Part shown: positions 44,401 to 52,131 of the stretch, piece after piece | Layout of the letters: each line of letters opens with the position of its first letter | Position numbering within the stretch: the first letter of the stretch is position 1 | NCBI GenBank assembly: GCA_964418585.1 | Contig: CAYQMG010000072.1 | Span: 62,001 to 126,000 of the forward strand | Source of the DNA: JAJRTE01 sp964418585 | Lineage (GTDB): Bacteria > Myxococcota_A > UBA796 > JAJRTE01 | Length of the DNA stretch: 64,000 bases | Reading direction: 5' to 3' | Notes under the pieces: generated by a model | Database searches by the model: none | Told to the model about the DNA's origin: nothing | The model's input: only the letters and a program-made list of their open reading frames with translations | Position numbers and translations under genes: made by a program

Positions 44401-44567
44401 AGGACCCGGACCACATCGAAGCTCGAGGAGGTATGGGCATCATTGCGGCAGAGGACGGTGACATCGACACCGCGCGTGAAAGCTGGGAGAAAATCTTGCA
44501 GATGGACCCGGACAACCGGGCTGCACGTGAGAACCTGCGACGCCTCGATGAGATGTATCCTCGATGA
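41481..44567 (+). CDS. Membrane / spermidine-synthase-like / TPR fusion protein
   Basis: 1,028 aa in three parts. Residues 1-430 hold about twelve TM segments (LPALLTLFAAAVTSGVAWAFW, LSVALLATLTGLALGRL...). Residues about 440-700 form a spermidine-synthase-like Rossmann domain with VLIAGAGTGQALDLL near residue 475 and FDAALVFAPPLHTLERDHLYSLEGLQAVRRLL, the layout of SpeE-like MFS fusions. Residues about 780-1028 are six or seven TPRs (GELDKAIEQLSVVRIIDP, GDPDRALSLYQETLRLDP, GNLDKAKENFERAIQLD). The start at ATG 41481 has AAGGA 7 nt upstream. The usual DxE-type acidic substrate residue after the glycine loop is not evident (AVSASRA), so aminopropyl transfer is doubtful. It is divergent from pilM. 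Such fusions are common in delta-type genomes and uncharacterised. Confidence 0.75.
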   Translation: MGLPALLTLFAAAVTSGVAWAFWFVPVSFTAAIGLGGSPAHLSVALLATLTGLALGRLAATSRAGSTRRPAMVALMAAAAGSWWLFQAGTFPPWGATHANTAGLMLLSALFGLASPLGTDPRRAPGLSVLGTAALGVGIAPAFLLTARFGARSVLGMAFLLAAVALGFARTTKPALNTVDTHGQATTRGASISSFAAAILLGGMLVATVHLLDSGRFPTRLPLWGGLSALVLASTLALLLRKKLPTWLSSQPVGSIAFAVSGVAAAVPLMAPPGWPVRRLLPEDQVALLDPAVLLVITLTALGGAALSTVCAAPQARRQARLLTIAVPASGYVWEATVLPTLGTEGFLRLLAFLGFSLATTGTLIALRHSAARTFGTITRGIGFAVCIPLPLLVTPWEPDLGSICPSPPGESSNQGDAGEVKTLYRADQHGAVVACVRPQGDYLSVRGYPPRPRPASDTDPFLAALPILLNPQAREVLIAGAGTGQALDLLRTTDPARLTWAAVSASRAAPVSLFADDNHQVLLDPRLAVRFDSLQPLSRRLPQAFDAALVFAPPLHTLERDHLYSLEGLQAVRRLLRDHGVAVVELPLGGDRNWLTRVLSTFHRVFPDGLVWLCPGAQTSLALTGGPSSGPVSVAALERGLAQPGVRQRLRALRISTVEDVLAQLLLTPEGLQDLKAPPLRCFRRLPEYGDREREAFLATLLPLLRPLGSTVRVEGTHHRPEAIQRVLEDVLAHHRAYLSMLMELDRGVFTKVVEEARKLAGGKRGYGSELEGLTGPYVRRARRYLSAGELDKAIEQLSVVRIIDPKRSDVPLLLGEIYEQKGDPDRALSLYQETLRLDPASVAARVRLAGLYGEQGRHAEAISLLEQVTPKRPNDPVLYHNLGTLYLAQGNLDKAKENFERAIQLDRSLARAHAGLADVLFRSGRTGAAALEAEIAVRLDPTPYALNLQGQIALRQGEREKARTAFARCLLKDPDHIEARGGMGIIAAEDGDIDTARESWEKILQMDPDNRAARENLRRLDEMYPR

Positions 44568-44663
44568 GGCCGGCGCGATACAGAAGTCACACGGAGGGGT
44601 TCGGTCTCGACCGGCTGGTCGCCATGATGCACCGGTGTCGAAAAAGGGCGATGAGGGGAAAGG

Positions 44664-47600
44664 TCAGAAGATCTCCCGCCACTGAATGGCCACGGTCCCG
44701 GAAAAGAGGTCGTTTTCCACGCTGATACGGTGCACAGCGTCCTTCAGGTCCGAGTCCGTGTCCAGGCCCCCGGTGGTGGCCACGTAGATGGAATCGTTGG
44801 CGATGACCACTCCAGAGGGAATCCCGGTCCCAAGGTCCACGTATTCGGTGGCCTGATCCTGGACATCCACAACCCCGTCCTCGTTGGTGTCCAGCACCAC
44901 ACTACAATCGATGTGGCTCAGCCCATACAGACGGGCCGTTCCCTCCTGGCACCGGTCGCTCGAGGGCTTGAACGTGGCAAAGTAGATCCCTCCGGCAAAC
45001 ACGATGGGAGACCCGGTCAACTTCTCGCCTTGGTCGAGGCGATAGTAGCCATCACCCCGGCAATCGGTATAGAGCCATCCTTCCTGGCACCCGTCCGTAT
45101 CCATCACCGCATACAGGTACCCGTAGTCGGTGGTGAACAGGTCGTAGGGACTGCCCGTCCCCCAGTAGAGGACGAGGGAACCGTCCGCATTGAAGGCCGC
45201 GGTGGCCGCCCAGTAGGAGGAGGTCCGTTTTCCAACATAGACCGTGGATCCGTTGGGCAGCGTCGCCGACTGCGGGTCAAAGAAGAGGCACCCCTGGGAA
45301 TTGTCGATGTCCGTGGTGTTGATCACGAACTTGTACATCACACCAGCGGAATTCACGAGAAACACCTCGTCGATGTCCCCATCGTTGTCCTTGTCCACGG
45401 CGGTGGGATTGGATGGAAAGCCGCTGCCGTCCTCAAGACCGTCTCCGTCCAGGTCGACCAGCACATCGACCCCCCGGTCGTCGTAAACCTCCGAGCCCGG
45501 GCTGGTCTGGGTGTCATCCTCGAACGCCTTGATGTAAAGACGCGCGTCCAGGCTGCCGTCCTCCTCATGACCGGAGCCGTAGAAGGCGACCCACCGATCA
45601 TACGCGGGGCCGTTGTTGGCATCGTAGACGAGTCCGACAGCGGCGGTGGAGGTGGTGGCGCCCATCTCGCTGACGGGGGACTGGTCGTTGGTATCCTCCC
45701 AAAGGATGAAGGGATACTGCGGGTCGGTGATGTCCAGGGCGGTGTAGTACCGACCGCCGCCTCCCTGCCCGATGATGAGGACCCGGAGCCACTCGCTGGC
45801 GTCCTGTTCACCGTCTGCAGCGGAAGCGTTGACCAAACCATCGCCCTGGTAGCCGTCAATCCAGACGTAGTCGATGGTGGCAGTGGCGTCCATGATGACG
45901 GTTTCGCCGTACATGAGGTCGAGGAGTTCGGCCTTCTCCTCGGCGCCGGCGACCTCTCCGAGCAGGTTCCCCGGAATGTAGGCCCACAGCTCATCGCCCG
46001 TATTCTTGTTGAAGGCATGAACCATGCCGTCGTTCGCGGCCACGAAGACCACGTCAGAGGTGCACTTGTCCGGGCTCGAGTACGGACACTGGTTGAGGCT
46101 CTGAGGGAGGCCGTTCTTGAGGAATTCCTTGAGGTAAGGATTCCGGGTGTAGATCTTGGGCTCCCGGTCCGCAATGGCCACCTGGGAATGGCGAATATCG
46201 CCCAGTTTCCAGTGCCCTCGAGGCTGGCCGGTGGAGACGAACTCGGCCAGGTGGTAGCCCCGAATGAAATCCATCAGGGAGGCGCAGTCGTAGATGTCGA
46301 CGTCGTTGTCCTGATCGACGTCGTGCCCTTCCGCCACCCCGGGATACGTACCGCTGCTGTCCATGCTGGTATCCAGCATGAGCGGACACAGGGTCGCCAG
46401 GTTGGTGGCGTCGAACGGATCGGGTATCCGATCATTGTCCATGTTGGTATAGATGTCCCGCAACCCGGTTCCGTTGTTGTCCCGGCTCATGACATCCTGC
46501 TCCCCCACGAACCGGCTGGCGAGAATCTCGCCCGCATCCCAGGTGGGCTGGGTCACGCTGGTATCGATGTCGCCGTACTGGGCGGAGTAGGGATCGTTGT
46601 CGATGTCGAACGCGAGGAGGTGTCCGTAGTAAAGCGGTCGCTCGGGCTCCACCTCGAAATAGCCGAGGTACAGGGCGTCCCCGTCGGTGCTGACGGTCGG
46701 CGGCGCCTTGACATAGACGCCCGAGGAAATGTCGTTGATGATGTTCCACAACTCGCCTTCCAATTCGGAAGGCTTGGACACGGTGGCATAAATCCCGCCG
46801 CTATTGTCGACCACGTTCTCCCACAGTTGCTCGTCGCTGTCCAGCGCGATGATGTGGGTGATGACGTGCTGGGCGCCGTCCTTGTTGCTGAGAGGCGAGA
46901 GATCGGTGTTGGCCAGGTAGCTGGCAACATTGTCGAGCATCTGATTGTAGGCGCCCCGCTTGGTGTAAGGCTTGGTATCGGTCAGGTCCGGGTTGGCGGG
47001 ATAGACCCCTGCCGCAGACACGTCCTTGTCGATGTCGGGATTGGCCGAAAGGAGCGGTGTAACCCCATCCGTGATGATGATGACGTGGTTCTGTTGACAG
47101 TAGTACTTGATGGGAGAAACCCCCGCATACCCGGATGCGGTGGTGAAGTCCCCGGCCTGGAAATAGAACCCGAGATTGTCCAGCGCCTCCGACAGGGGGG
47201 CGGCATTCAATGCGTTGACCGTGATGGTCCCGGTCTGGGTCGGTCCGCCCCGTATGTCATCCCAGGCGGCCAGAAACTCGCTCTTGGTAGAACCCAACGG
47301 CACAATGACACCATCCCGGACCGGAGGACGGTGGCCGATACCTTCCGGGTCCCCGGCATAGGTGGGGTCGGTGACGGCAAATCCGAAGTTGACCGAGTCC
47401 GTGTTCTTGACCACCCGGGCCACAGCTTCTTTCACCGTGGTCAGGTGCCACACGGAGTCGGCACTGTTCCGAGACGGATCACACTCGTAGTACTCGACGA
47501 TTCCGTCTCCATTCAGGTCTTTCTGGTGATCCTTCCAGCAGCTACCCATGCTGGCAGAAAAGTCGACCAGAAAGAACACGTTGGGCGGCACCGGGTCCGA

Positions 47601-47693
47601 GTAGGGGCTGAAGGCGTCTCCAGCCTCCGAGGTACCCGACGCCAGGCCTGCACCCAGCACCAACATCAGGGGAACCGTCCACCGTCTTTTCAT
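44664..47693 (-). CDS. pilY1: Type IV pilus tip adhesin/assembly protein PilY1-like
   Basis: A 1,009-aa exported protein. It has a signal peptide (MKRRWTVPLMLVLGAGLASG), then a von Willebrand A-like domain starting with the MIDAS FLVDFSASMGS (D44, S46, S48). The C-terminal PilY1 beta-propeller begins around VVFVAANDGMVHAFNKNTGDELWAYIPG and includes RYYTALDITDPQYPFILWE. A calcium-binding loop KDNDGDIDEVFLV resembles the Ca site of Pseudomonas PilY1. Several other Asp-rich loops (DLNGDGIVE, DLDGDGLEDG) may also bind Ca. GAGAGGAACGCC precedes the ATG. It is the last gene of the minor-pilin locus. Confidence 0.88.
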   Translation of the reverse strand: MKRRWTVPLMLVLGAGLASGTSEAGDAFSPYSDPVPPNVFFLVDFSASMGSCWKDHQKDLNGDGIVEYYECDPSRNSADSVWHLTTVKEAVARVVKNTDSVNFGFAVTDPTYAGDPEGIGHRPPVRDGVIVPLGSTKSEFLAAWDDIRGGPTQTGTITVNALNAAPLSEALDNLGFYFQAGDFTTASGYAGVSPIKYYCQQNHVIIITDGVTPLLSANPDIDKDVSAAGVYPANPDLTDTKPYTKRGAYNQMLDNVASYLANTDLSPLSNKDGAQHVITHIIALDSDEQLWENVVDNSGGIYATVSKPSELEGELWNIINDISSGVYVKAPPTVSTDGDALYLGYFEVEPERPLYYGHLLAFDIDNDPYSAQYGDIDTSVTQPTWDAGEILASRFVGEQDVMSRDNNGTGLRDIYTNMDNDRIPDPFDATNLATLCPLMLDTSMDSSGTYPGVAEGHDVDQDNDVDIYDCASLMDFIRGYHLAEFVSTGQPRGHWKLGDIRHSQVAIADREPKIYTRNPYLKEFLKNGLPQSLNQCPYSSPDKCTSDVVFVAANDGMVHAFNKNTGDELWAYIPGNLLGEVAGAEEKAELLDLMYGETVIMDATATIDYVWIDGYQGDGLVNASAADGEQDASEWLRVLIIGQGGGGRYYTALDITDPQYPFILWEDTNDQSPVSEMGATTSTAAVGLVYDANNGPAYDRWVAFYGSGHEEDGSLDARLYIKAFEDDTQTSPGSEVYDDRGVDVLVDLDGDGLEDGSGFPSNPTAVDKDNDGDIDEVFLVNSAGVMYKFVINTTDIDNSQGCLFFDPQSATLPNGSTVYVGKRTSSYWAATAAFNADGSLVLYWGTGSPYDLFTTDYGYLYAVMDTDGCQEGWLYTDCRGDGYYRLDQGEKLTGSPIVFAGGIYFATFKPSSDRCQEGTARLYGLSHIDCSVVLDTNEDGVVDVQDQATEYVDLGTGIPSGVVIANDSIYVATTGGLDTDSDLKDAVHRISVENDLFSGTVAIQWREIF

Positions 47694-47736
47694 GGCGTTC
47701 CTCTCTCGCCGACCCCAGGAGACCGGCACCCGGACG

Positions 47737-48354
47737 CTACCGCTTGAAGCAGCGGCCCTCGTCCACTTTTCTGACCGTCAAGGCAATCTCCGAACTCGCA
47801 GGAGCCAGACTGTTGCCAAGAGCATCCTTGAGCACGCCAGTGGCATGCAAGTCGAAATACTGGGCGTAGAACTTGTCCACGGAATAACCGGCCGGGGGAC
47901 CACTGCACTTCACCGCCACCGCCTTCACCGTGTAAGTGCCGAGAAAGCTCCCGTCCCCCGCTCTCATCAGCACCGCGTCGTTGCTGTTCACGTAGTAGGA
48001 GGTCCCTGACTCACTCTGAGGATCGTCGAAGTTGCGAACCTGCCCTTGAGACGGCAGGATGCCCAACATCAGGTTCCGCCGCCCGTGCTCGATCCCGGCT
48101 ATCGCTGCATACCGGGCCATCTCCATCCGCCGCAGGTTGTGGGCCACCTTCAAATCCACACTCGCCGACGTCACCGTGGCCACGCCCAATGCCGTCAACG
48201 CCACCATCACGATCAACGCGACGAGCAGGATGAATCCTTCCTCACCCCCCGCTCGACCTTGCCGGGAGCCCGGCCGAGGCTCGAGCACGCCGGCCACCAT
48301 CCGCTTCGCCCACGGAACCAGGCTGCCAATCCTGCGTGTCATCCTCGCAATCAT
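47737..48354 (-). CDS. PilX-like minor pilin
   Basis: A 205-aa prepilin-like protein. A long leader precedes GGEEGFILLVALIVMVALTALGVATVTSAS. Cleavage after the Gly would release a pilin beginning FILLV; residue +5 is not Glu, as in PilX family members. The conserved PilX-type NLRRMEMARYAAIAGIEHGRR segment follows. The C-terminal globular part is short with two Cys (VKCSGPPAG and the terminal GRCFKR). Starts at 48384 and 48342 are also possible. It lies between pilW- and pilY1-like genes, as in the Pseudomonas fimU-pilVWXY1 locus. Confidence 0.8.
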   Translation of the reverse strand: MIARMTRRIGSLVPWAKRMVAGVLEPRPGSRQGRAGGEEGFILLVALIVMVALTALGVATVTSASVDLKVAHNLRRMEMARYAAIAGIEHGRRNLMLGILPSQGQVRNFDDPQSESGTSYYVNSNDAVLMRAGDGSFLGTYTVKAVAVKCSGPPAGYSVDKFYAQYFDLHATGVLKDALGNSLAPASSEIALTVRKVDEGRCFKR

Positions 48355-48388
48355 CACCTCGTGCCTCTCCCGTCGCCCCCGCATGGCA

Positions 48389-49603
48389 TCAATGATAGGC
48401 GCTCAACAACCTCAAGTTTCGCACCAACACCGTCGTGGTCTCCGGCCGACGGTAGTACCCGTCCAGAAATCCGAACAAGGGATGCGGATCTCCCCCACTC
48501 GCCCCCTCCGCCGCCGGTCGATCCGACCTCGCCCACAAAGTCACCTTCACTTGCCGAATGTCCGTGACCGCACTCGCCGCGTTGAACGCCGACTGCCACA
48601 CCTCGAAATCCGTACTCTTGCAATTGGCGGAAGTGGCCCGGCACACCAGTAGCTGAATCAGTTCGATGTTGTCCGCCAACGCAATGTCGTGATCGTGAAT
48701 CCCCGCGGTCTGGGACACGCGATTGGTCCCATTGGCAGCCTGAATGTTGGTGCTCATCATCAACACAGGATGCGCCGGCGTCCCAGGCCCGATCCCGTCA
48801 CTGCTGCTCATGTCGATATAATAGGTATGAATCCGGGCCGGCCCGCACTGGAGATCCCGAGGCAGATTCTCCCCGGTGGGACACTCCCCACCCGCACCGC
48901 TGAAATCAGCGACATTGTCCGGCATCTCCACCTTCACCGTCCCGTTGTCCGGATCATAACTCCCCGGCGCCAGTTGCCCGGTCGCCGCGTCATACCCGGC
49001 CAACCGCACCAGGAAACTCTTCATCTTGGTCTGACTCGAGTAGTCGAAGCACAGCATGTACTCCGACTCTATGAAGTTGTAGATGTCCTCCAGATTCTGA
49101 AACTGAATCGTGTTCCCACCGCAAGGCTGGTTGACACCCCAACGGGTCATCGCCATGTACGTGGGATCTGCATAAACGGTCTGGAGATAGTCCGACATGC
49201 CCACGCCGCCGTCGAACCCGCGGATGGCAGGAAGCCGCCCGCTGTCCCCAAGGTCGGAATCGGTAATCACGTACCCGGGCGTCCCGTATCCGGCCATGGC
49301 GATGTCTCGAGTAATGAATTCCATGGCCAGGCGCAGAGATTGCTGCATCTGCGTCATGCGATCCTGGATGTTGTACGCACGACTCTGGCTCACGATCACC
49401 GCGTAAATGATCGTGCTCAAAATGCTGGCCACCACCAGGCCCAGCATCAACTCGATCAAGGTGACACCTCGGCTCCGGGAACGCCCCCCGTCCCGGCCCT
49501 GCCACCGACTGTCGAATCCGGCCCTTGCGGTCACCACAATTTGATGCCCCGATCGCACAGACACGCCCCACACGCGCCTAGGTTCCCGTGTACCCTTCAG
49601 CAT
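48389..49603 (-). CDS. PilW-like minor pilin
   Basis: A 404-aa prepilin with class III signal RSRG|VTLIELMLGLVVASILSTIIYAVI; the Glu at +5 is present. After the helix, QSRAYNIQDRMTQMQQSLRLAMEFITRDIAMAGYGTPGYV is the PilW-type pattern. The C-terminal domain is large, with paired cysteines (CGG, MLCFDY, GECPTGE, CGP, CRATSANC). The start overlaps the pilV stop by 26 bp; a GTG at 49573 would avoid this. It is part of the minor-pilin priming complex with PilX, PilV, FimT and PilY1. Confidence 0.85.
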   Translation of the reverse strand: MLKGTREPRRVWGVSVRSGHQIVVTARAGFDSRWQGRDGGRSRSRGVTLIELMLGLVVASILSTIIYAVIVSQSRAYNIQDRMTQMQQSLRLAMEFITRDIAMAGYGTPGYVITDSDLGDSGRLPAIRGFDGGVGMSDYLQTVYADPTYMAMTRWGVNQPCGGNTIQFQNLEDIYNFIESEYMLCFDYSSQTKMKSFLVRLAGYDAATGQLAPGSYDPDNGTVKVEMPDNVADFSGAGGECPTGENLPRDLQCGPARIHTYYIDMSSSDGIGPGTPAHPVLMMSTNIQAANGTNRVSQTAGIHDHDIALADNIELIQLLVCRATSANCKSTDFEVWQSAFNAASAVTDIRQVKVTLWARSDRPAAEGASGGDPHPLFGFLDGYYRRPETTTVLVRNLRLLSAYH

Positions 49604-50114
49604 CGATATACCTGAAGGAACTGATGGTCACACCATGAGGCTTCCCGTTGGCCTCATCGTAGAATATCACCCGCACCTGTATCTGAATCACCCGGGTCTC
49701 CCCGGAAAACGGATAGGACACCGTCCACGTCCGGTAGTACCGCCGCGCCCCATCCTTCGGATCCGTGGTCCCCTTGGCGTTGATGGGCGACGGCTTGGAA
49801 CCTCCGTTGGGATAGTAGAGAAATCCGTTGGGCGTCGGATTCGTGTCCGGTCCCACCACCTGGAGGTCCGTCGGCGCCGCCTGATCCGCCGGCCACGGCA
49901 GCCCCAACAGGTACTCCATTTGCTGCTGCGCCAACATGGCACAGGTCGTGATCCGGGCGGCATGCCGATTGTTTCGGATGGCCACATTGTGAAGCGCAAA
50001 CAGCGCCAACAGGGCAAACCCCAGAAGCGCAGAAGCGAACACCACCTCCAGGAGCGTAAATCCCTTGCTCGTCTCCCGATACGTTGCCACGCGCATGTCC
50101 GCCCTTGTCCTCAT
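49578..50114 (-). CDS. PilV-like minor pilin
   Basis: A 178-aa prepilin with signal SKG|FTLLEVVFASALLGFALLALFALHNVAI, Glu at +5. The conserved PilV-type helix (RITTCAMLAQQQMEYLLGL) follows, then a small beta domain. The start at ATG 50114 overlaps the FimT stop as ATGA, so the start is well determined; the frame open upstream is not coding. Confidence 0.85.
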   Translation of the reverse strand: MRTRADMRVATYRETSKGFTLLEVVFASALLGFALLALFALHNVAIRNNRHAARITTCAMLAQQQMEYLLGLPWPADQAAPTDLQVVGPDTNPTPNGFLYYPNGGSKPSPINAKGTTDPKDGARRYYRTWTVSYPFSGETRVIQIQVRVIFYDEANGKPHGVTISSFRYIDAEGYTGT

Positions 50115-50755
50115 GGAACATCCCCAGCCGCAGTCGACGTCCGCTGGGTGGTCCGGATCCGGGCGATACCGCCACGGGAAATCTGAACCCACCGAACGTC
50201 CTTCCTCGGATTCGCCGCCTTGTTCCTGAACTGAACCTGAATGTAGTTGTACCTGAAATCAGAGATGTTGTTCGACAACCATCCCCGAGGCGAAAATACC
50301 AGGCAGTTCGTATTTCCCACGCCGGCACCACCCAACGTGGATGGCACCGTCGACACCAGGCTGATTCCGGCATATTCCCGATTCGAAGGAGTCCAGGTGA
50401 AATCGATGATCCCCTCCGCGTTGCTCACACCTCGAGGCAACGGATCCCACACCGTGGAACCGGAAGAAAGATTCCCGGCCTCGATGGTATACCGACCAGA
50501 ATTGGAGCGGATGTTGTCAGAGGTCGGGTTGCTGTCCTTCTTGGAAAAGCACATTCGATACTCGACCCCCTCCGAGATGGCGAGGAGTCGAGCTTCCTGG
50601 ACGTGATTCACGAACTCTCGAACCGTTCGATTCAATCGATAACGAGGAAGCATCTGGGTCAGGCTGGGGGCGGCAAGCAACGCCAACAACCCGACGATGG
50701 CCACAACAATCGCCAGCTCCAGCAGGGAAAACCCGGCTTCCGCCCGCCTGCCCAT
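50111..50755 (-). CDS. FimT/FimU (GspH)-like minor pseudopilin
   Basis: A 214-aa prepilin with signal AEAG|FSLLELAIVVAIVGLLALLAAPSL and Glu at +5. The GspH/FimT domain follows: RTVREFVNHVQEARLLAISEGVEYRMCFS, then GIIDFTWTPSNREYAG. The start at ATG 50755 has GGAGG 7 nt upstream. It is the first prepilin of the fimT-pilV-pilW-pilX-pilY1 order, as expected for a T4P priming complex; stop and start of pilV overlap. Confidence 0.85.
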   Translation of the reverse strand: MGRRAEAGFSLLELAIVVAIVGLLALLAAPSLTQMLPRYRLNRTVREFVNHVQEARLLAISEGVEYRMCFSKKDSNPTSDNIRSNSGRYTIEAGNLSSGSTVWDPLPRGVSNAEGIIDFTWTPSNREYAGISLVSTVPSTLGGAGVGNTNCLVFSPRGWLSNNISDFRYNYIQVQFRNKAANPRKDVRWVQISRGGIARIRTTQRTSTAAGDVP

Positions 50756-50816
50756 GCAGCCACCTCCCACGTGCAACAGCGACTCCACCAGGACCTCTCC
50801 CGACGCGTCGCGGGTT

Positions 50817-51728
50817 TCAAGGAGAGGTCTCGTCTCCACTCAGCCTGGCCCTGGCGCGACGCACCTTTCGAAGCAACCGGTTCAACTGCACGCGGTCTCG
50901 CAGCACCGAGAGCTTCAGTGCGTCCTGGAACGCCTGCTCTGCCTCCTCGAGCATCTCCAGGCGACGTTGTCTTTCGTCGCTGGAGATCTGGGGCGCCCGA
51001 TTGGGCGATATGCCCTCCAGGGCCATCCGCAGGAGGACCTGTCCCCTCAGCTTCCGAGCGAGGAAGCGAAACTTGACTTCCTCGATCGCCCTCGACTCCG
51101 CAGCATCCAACTGCTCGAGGGCTTGCTTGAGGTCGCCCTGCCTGGCCTTGAGTTCCGCCAGGAGGTAATGTGTTTCCCCCCTGTCGGGCTCGAGCGCCGC
51201 AGCTTTTCGAAAGGCCTCCTCCGCCAGATCCAGCCGATTGGTGACGAAATATACATAGCCGAGACTTGCATACGTTGCTGCTTCGTCCGGCTTCAACTCG
51301 ATGGCACGTTGGAAGCTCGCTTCCGCCTGGTCATAGTATCCCATGGCCAGGTGAACGGACCCCATCCCTTTGTAGCCGCCGTAGTAACCGGGAGCGACTT
51401 CGATACACTGCTCGAAGTAGACCCGGGCGGCGACCTCGTTCCCCCGGAGGTGGTGCGTCCACCCCAGCCCGTAGAGTGCCCTCGGCGATGCGGGGTTGCG
51501 ATCGAGCGCCCTCAAGAAGGCTCGTTCGGCGTCGTCAAGGCGGTAGGCCTTGAGCGCGGCCTCACCCTCCTCGAGCCACGCCTCGAGGCTCCGTGTGCAT
51601 GCGCCGAGCAGGAGCAACAGCACGAGGAGCCGGGCAATCGCCCCGTGGGCTTTTGCGCGCCCGGTCTGTCCGCCTGGCAGCCGCAACGCCCACCTCGAGC
51701 GTCCCCGAGGACGCACATCGAATCCCAC
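50817..51728 (-). CDS. TPR lipoprotein upstream of the minor-pilin genes
   Basis: About 303 aa. The lipobox is LLLGAC after a hydrophobic run (ARLLVLLLLLGAC). Six TPRs follow (EAWLEEGEAALKAYRLDDAERAFLRALDRNP, GNEVAARVYFEQCIEVAP, GYYDQAEASFQRAIELKP, NRLDLAEEAFRKAAALEP). This is the shape of the PilF/Tgl-type pilotin that assembles PilQ multimers, which would suit its position, but PilF proteins are smaller and the assignment is tentative. The start is uncertain; GTG 51728 has GGTGGAG 6 nt upstream. 61 bp before fimT. Confidence 0.7.
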   Translation of the reverse strand: MGFDVRPRGRSRWALRLPGGQTGRAKAHGAIARLLVLLLLLGACTRSLEAWLEEGEAALKAYRLDDAERAFLRALDRNPASPRALYGLGWTHHLRGNEVAARVYFEQCIEVAPGYYGGYKGMGSVHLAMGYYDQAEASFQRAIELKPDEAATYASLGYVYFVTNRLDLAEEAFRKAAALEPDRGETHYLLAELKARQGDLKQALEQLDAAESRAIEEVKFRFLARKLRGQVLLRMALEGISPNRAPQISSDERQRRLEMLEEAEQAFQDALKLSVLRDRVQLNRLLRKVRRARARLSGDETSP

Positions 51729-52131
51729 GACTATCTCCACCGCCACGCTCGTGTGGCGGGACCATGCGCTGTTGCTTGTGGGGAACGTGCCCGCGACCGG
51801 GTTCCGGACCCCGGTCCGCGGCGCGAAACGGAAGGATGGAATGCCAGGCTCGAACCCTGGCCAGACGGTGGGACCGACCACCCCCAGACCCCTCTGCCGC
51901 CACCGCCACCGCCGGAGACACCCCGATCTCCGGAGGCGTCGTACCCCGTTCCTCTTCCACGCCGCCCTGCACGCACAACTTACCCACTCTTATGGATATA
52001 ACTTAGACCATGCACCGGACGCTGTCAAGGGCCGACCCAAGCTTTGGTTGCCCCCCCTTCCACACCGCCGAACCGTTCGCGCCGGGCTGAAATGATGCAA
52101 GCCGGGTGGAGCACCGAATGGGCACCGCGGG
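51729..52131. other. Intergenic region before the TPR-minor pilin operon
   Basis: About 400 bp. It contains the predicted promoter at 52000-52028 (minus strand) and a GC-rich hairpin, GACCGGG (51795-51801) / CCCGGTC (51810-51816), in the leader of the TPR lipoprotein gene. A segment near 51850-51870 looks like a tRNA T-arm but has no cloverleaf. No gene is seen. Confidence 0.5.
52000..52028 (-). promoter_or_regulatory. Predicted promoter of the TPR-minor pilin-pilY1 operon
   Basis: On the minus strand, TTGACA (52028-52023), 17 bp, TAAGTT (52005-52000). The -10 box is only 3/6 but the -35 is perfect and the surrounding DNA is AT-rich compared with the rest. It lies about 270 bp before the first gene. 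Confidence 0.4.

Noticed and set aside
44730..47747. A 1,005-codon open frame antisense to pilY1
   Set aside because: pilY1 has a signal peptide, MIDAS and propeller motifs; the antisense frame is Val/Gly/His-rich without domain.
51835..51905. tRNA-like T-arm near 51,850 in the gap before the TPR-minor pilin operon
   Set aside because: A GTTCGAG loop with a short stem is present on the minus strand, but no acceptor, D or anticodon arm can be formed around it.
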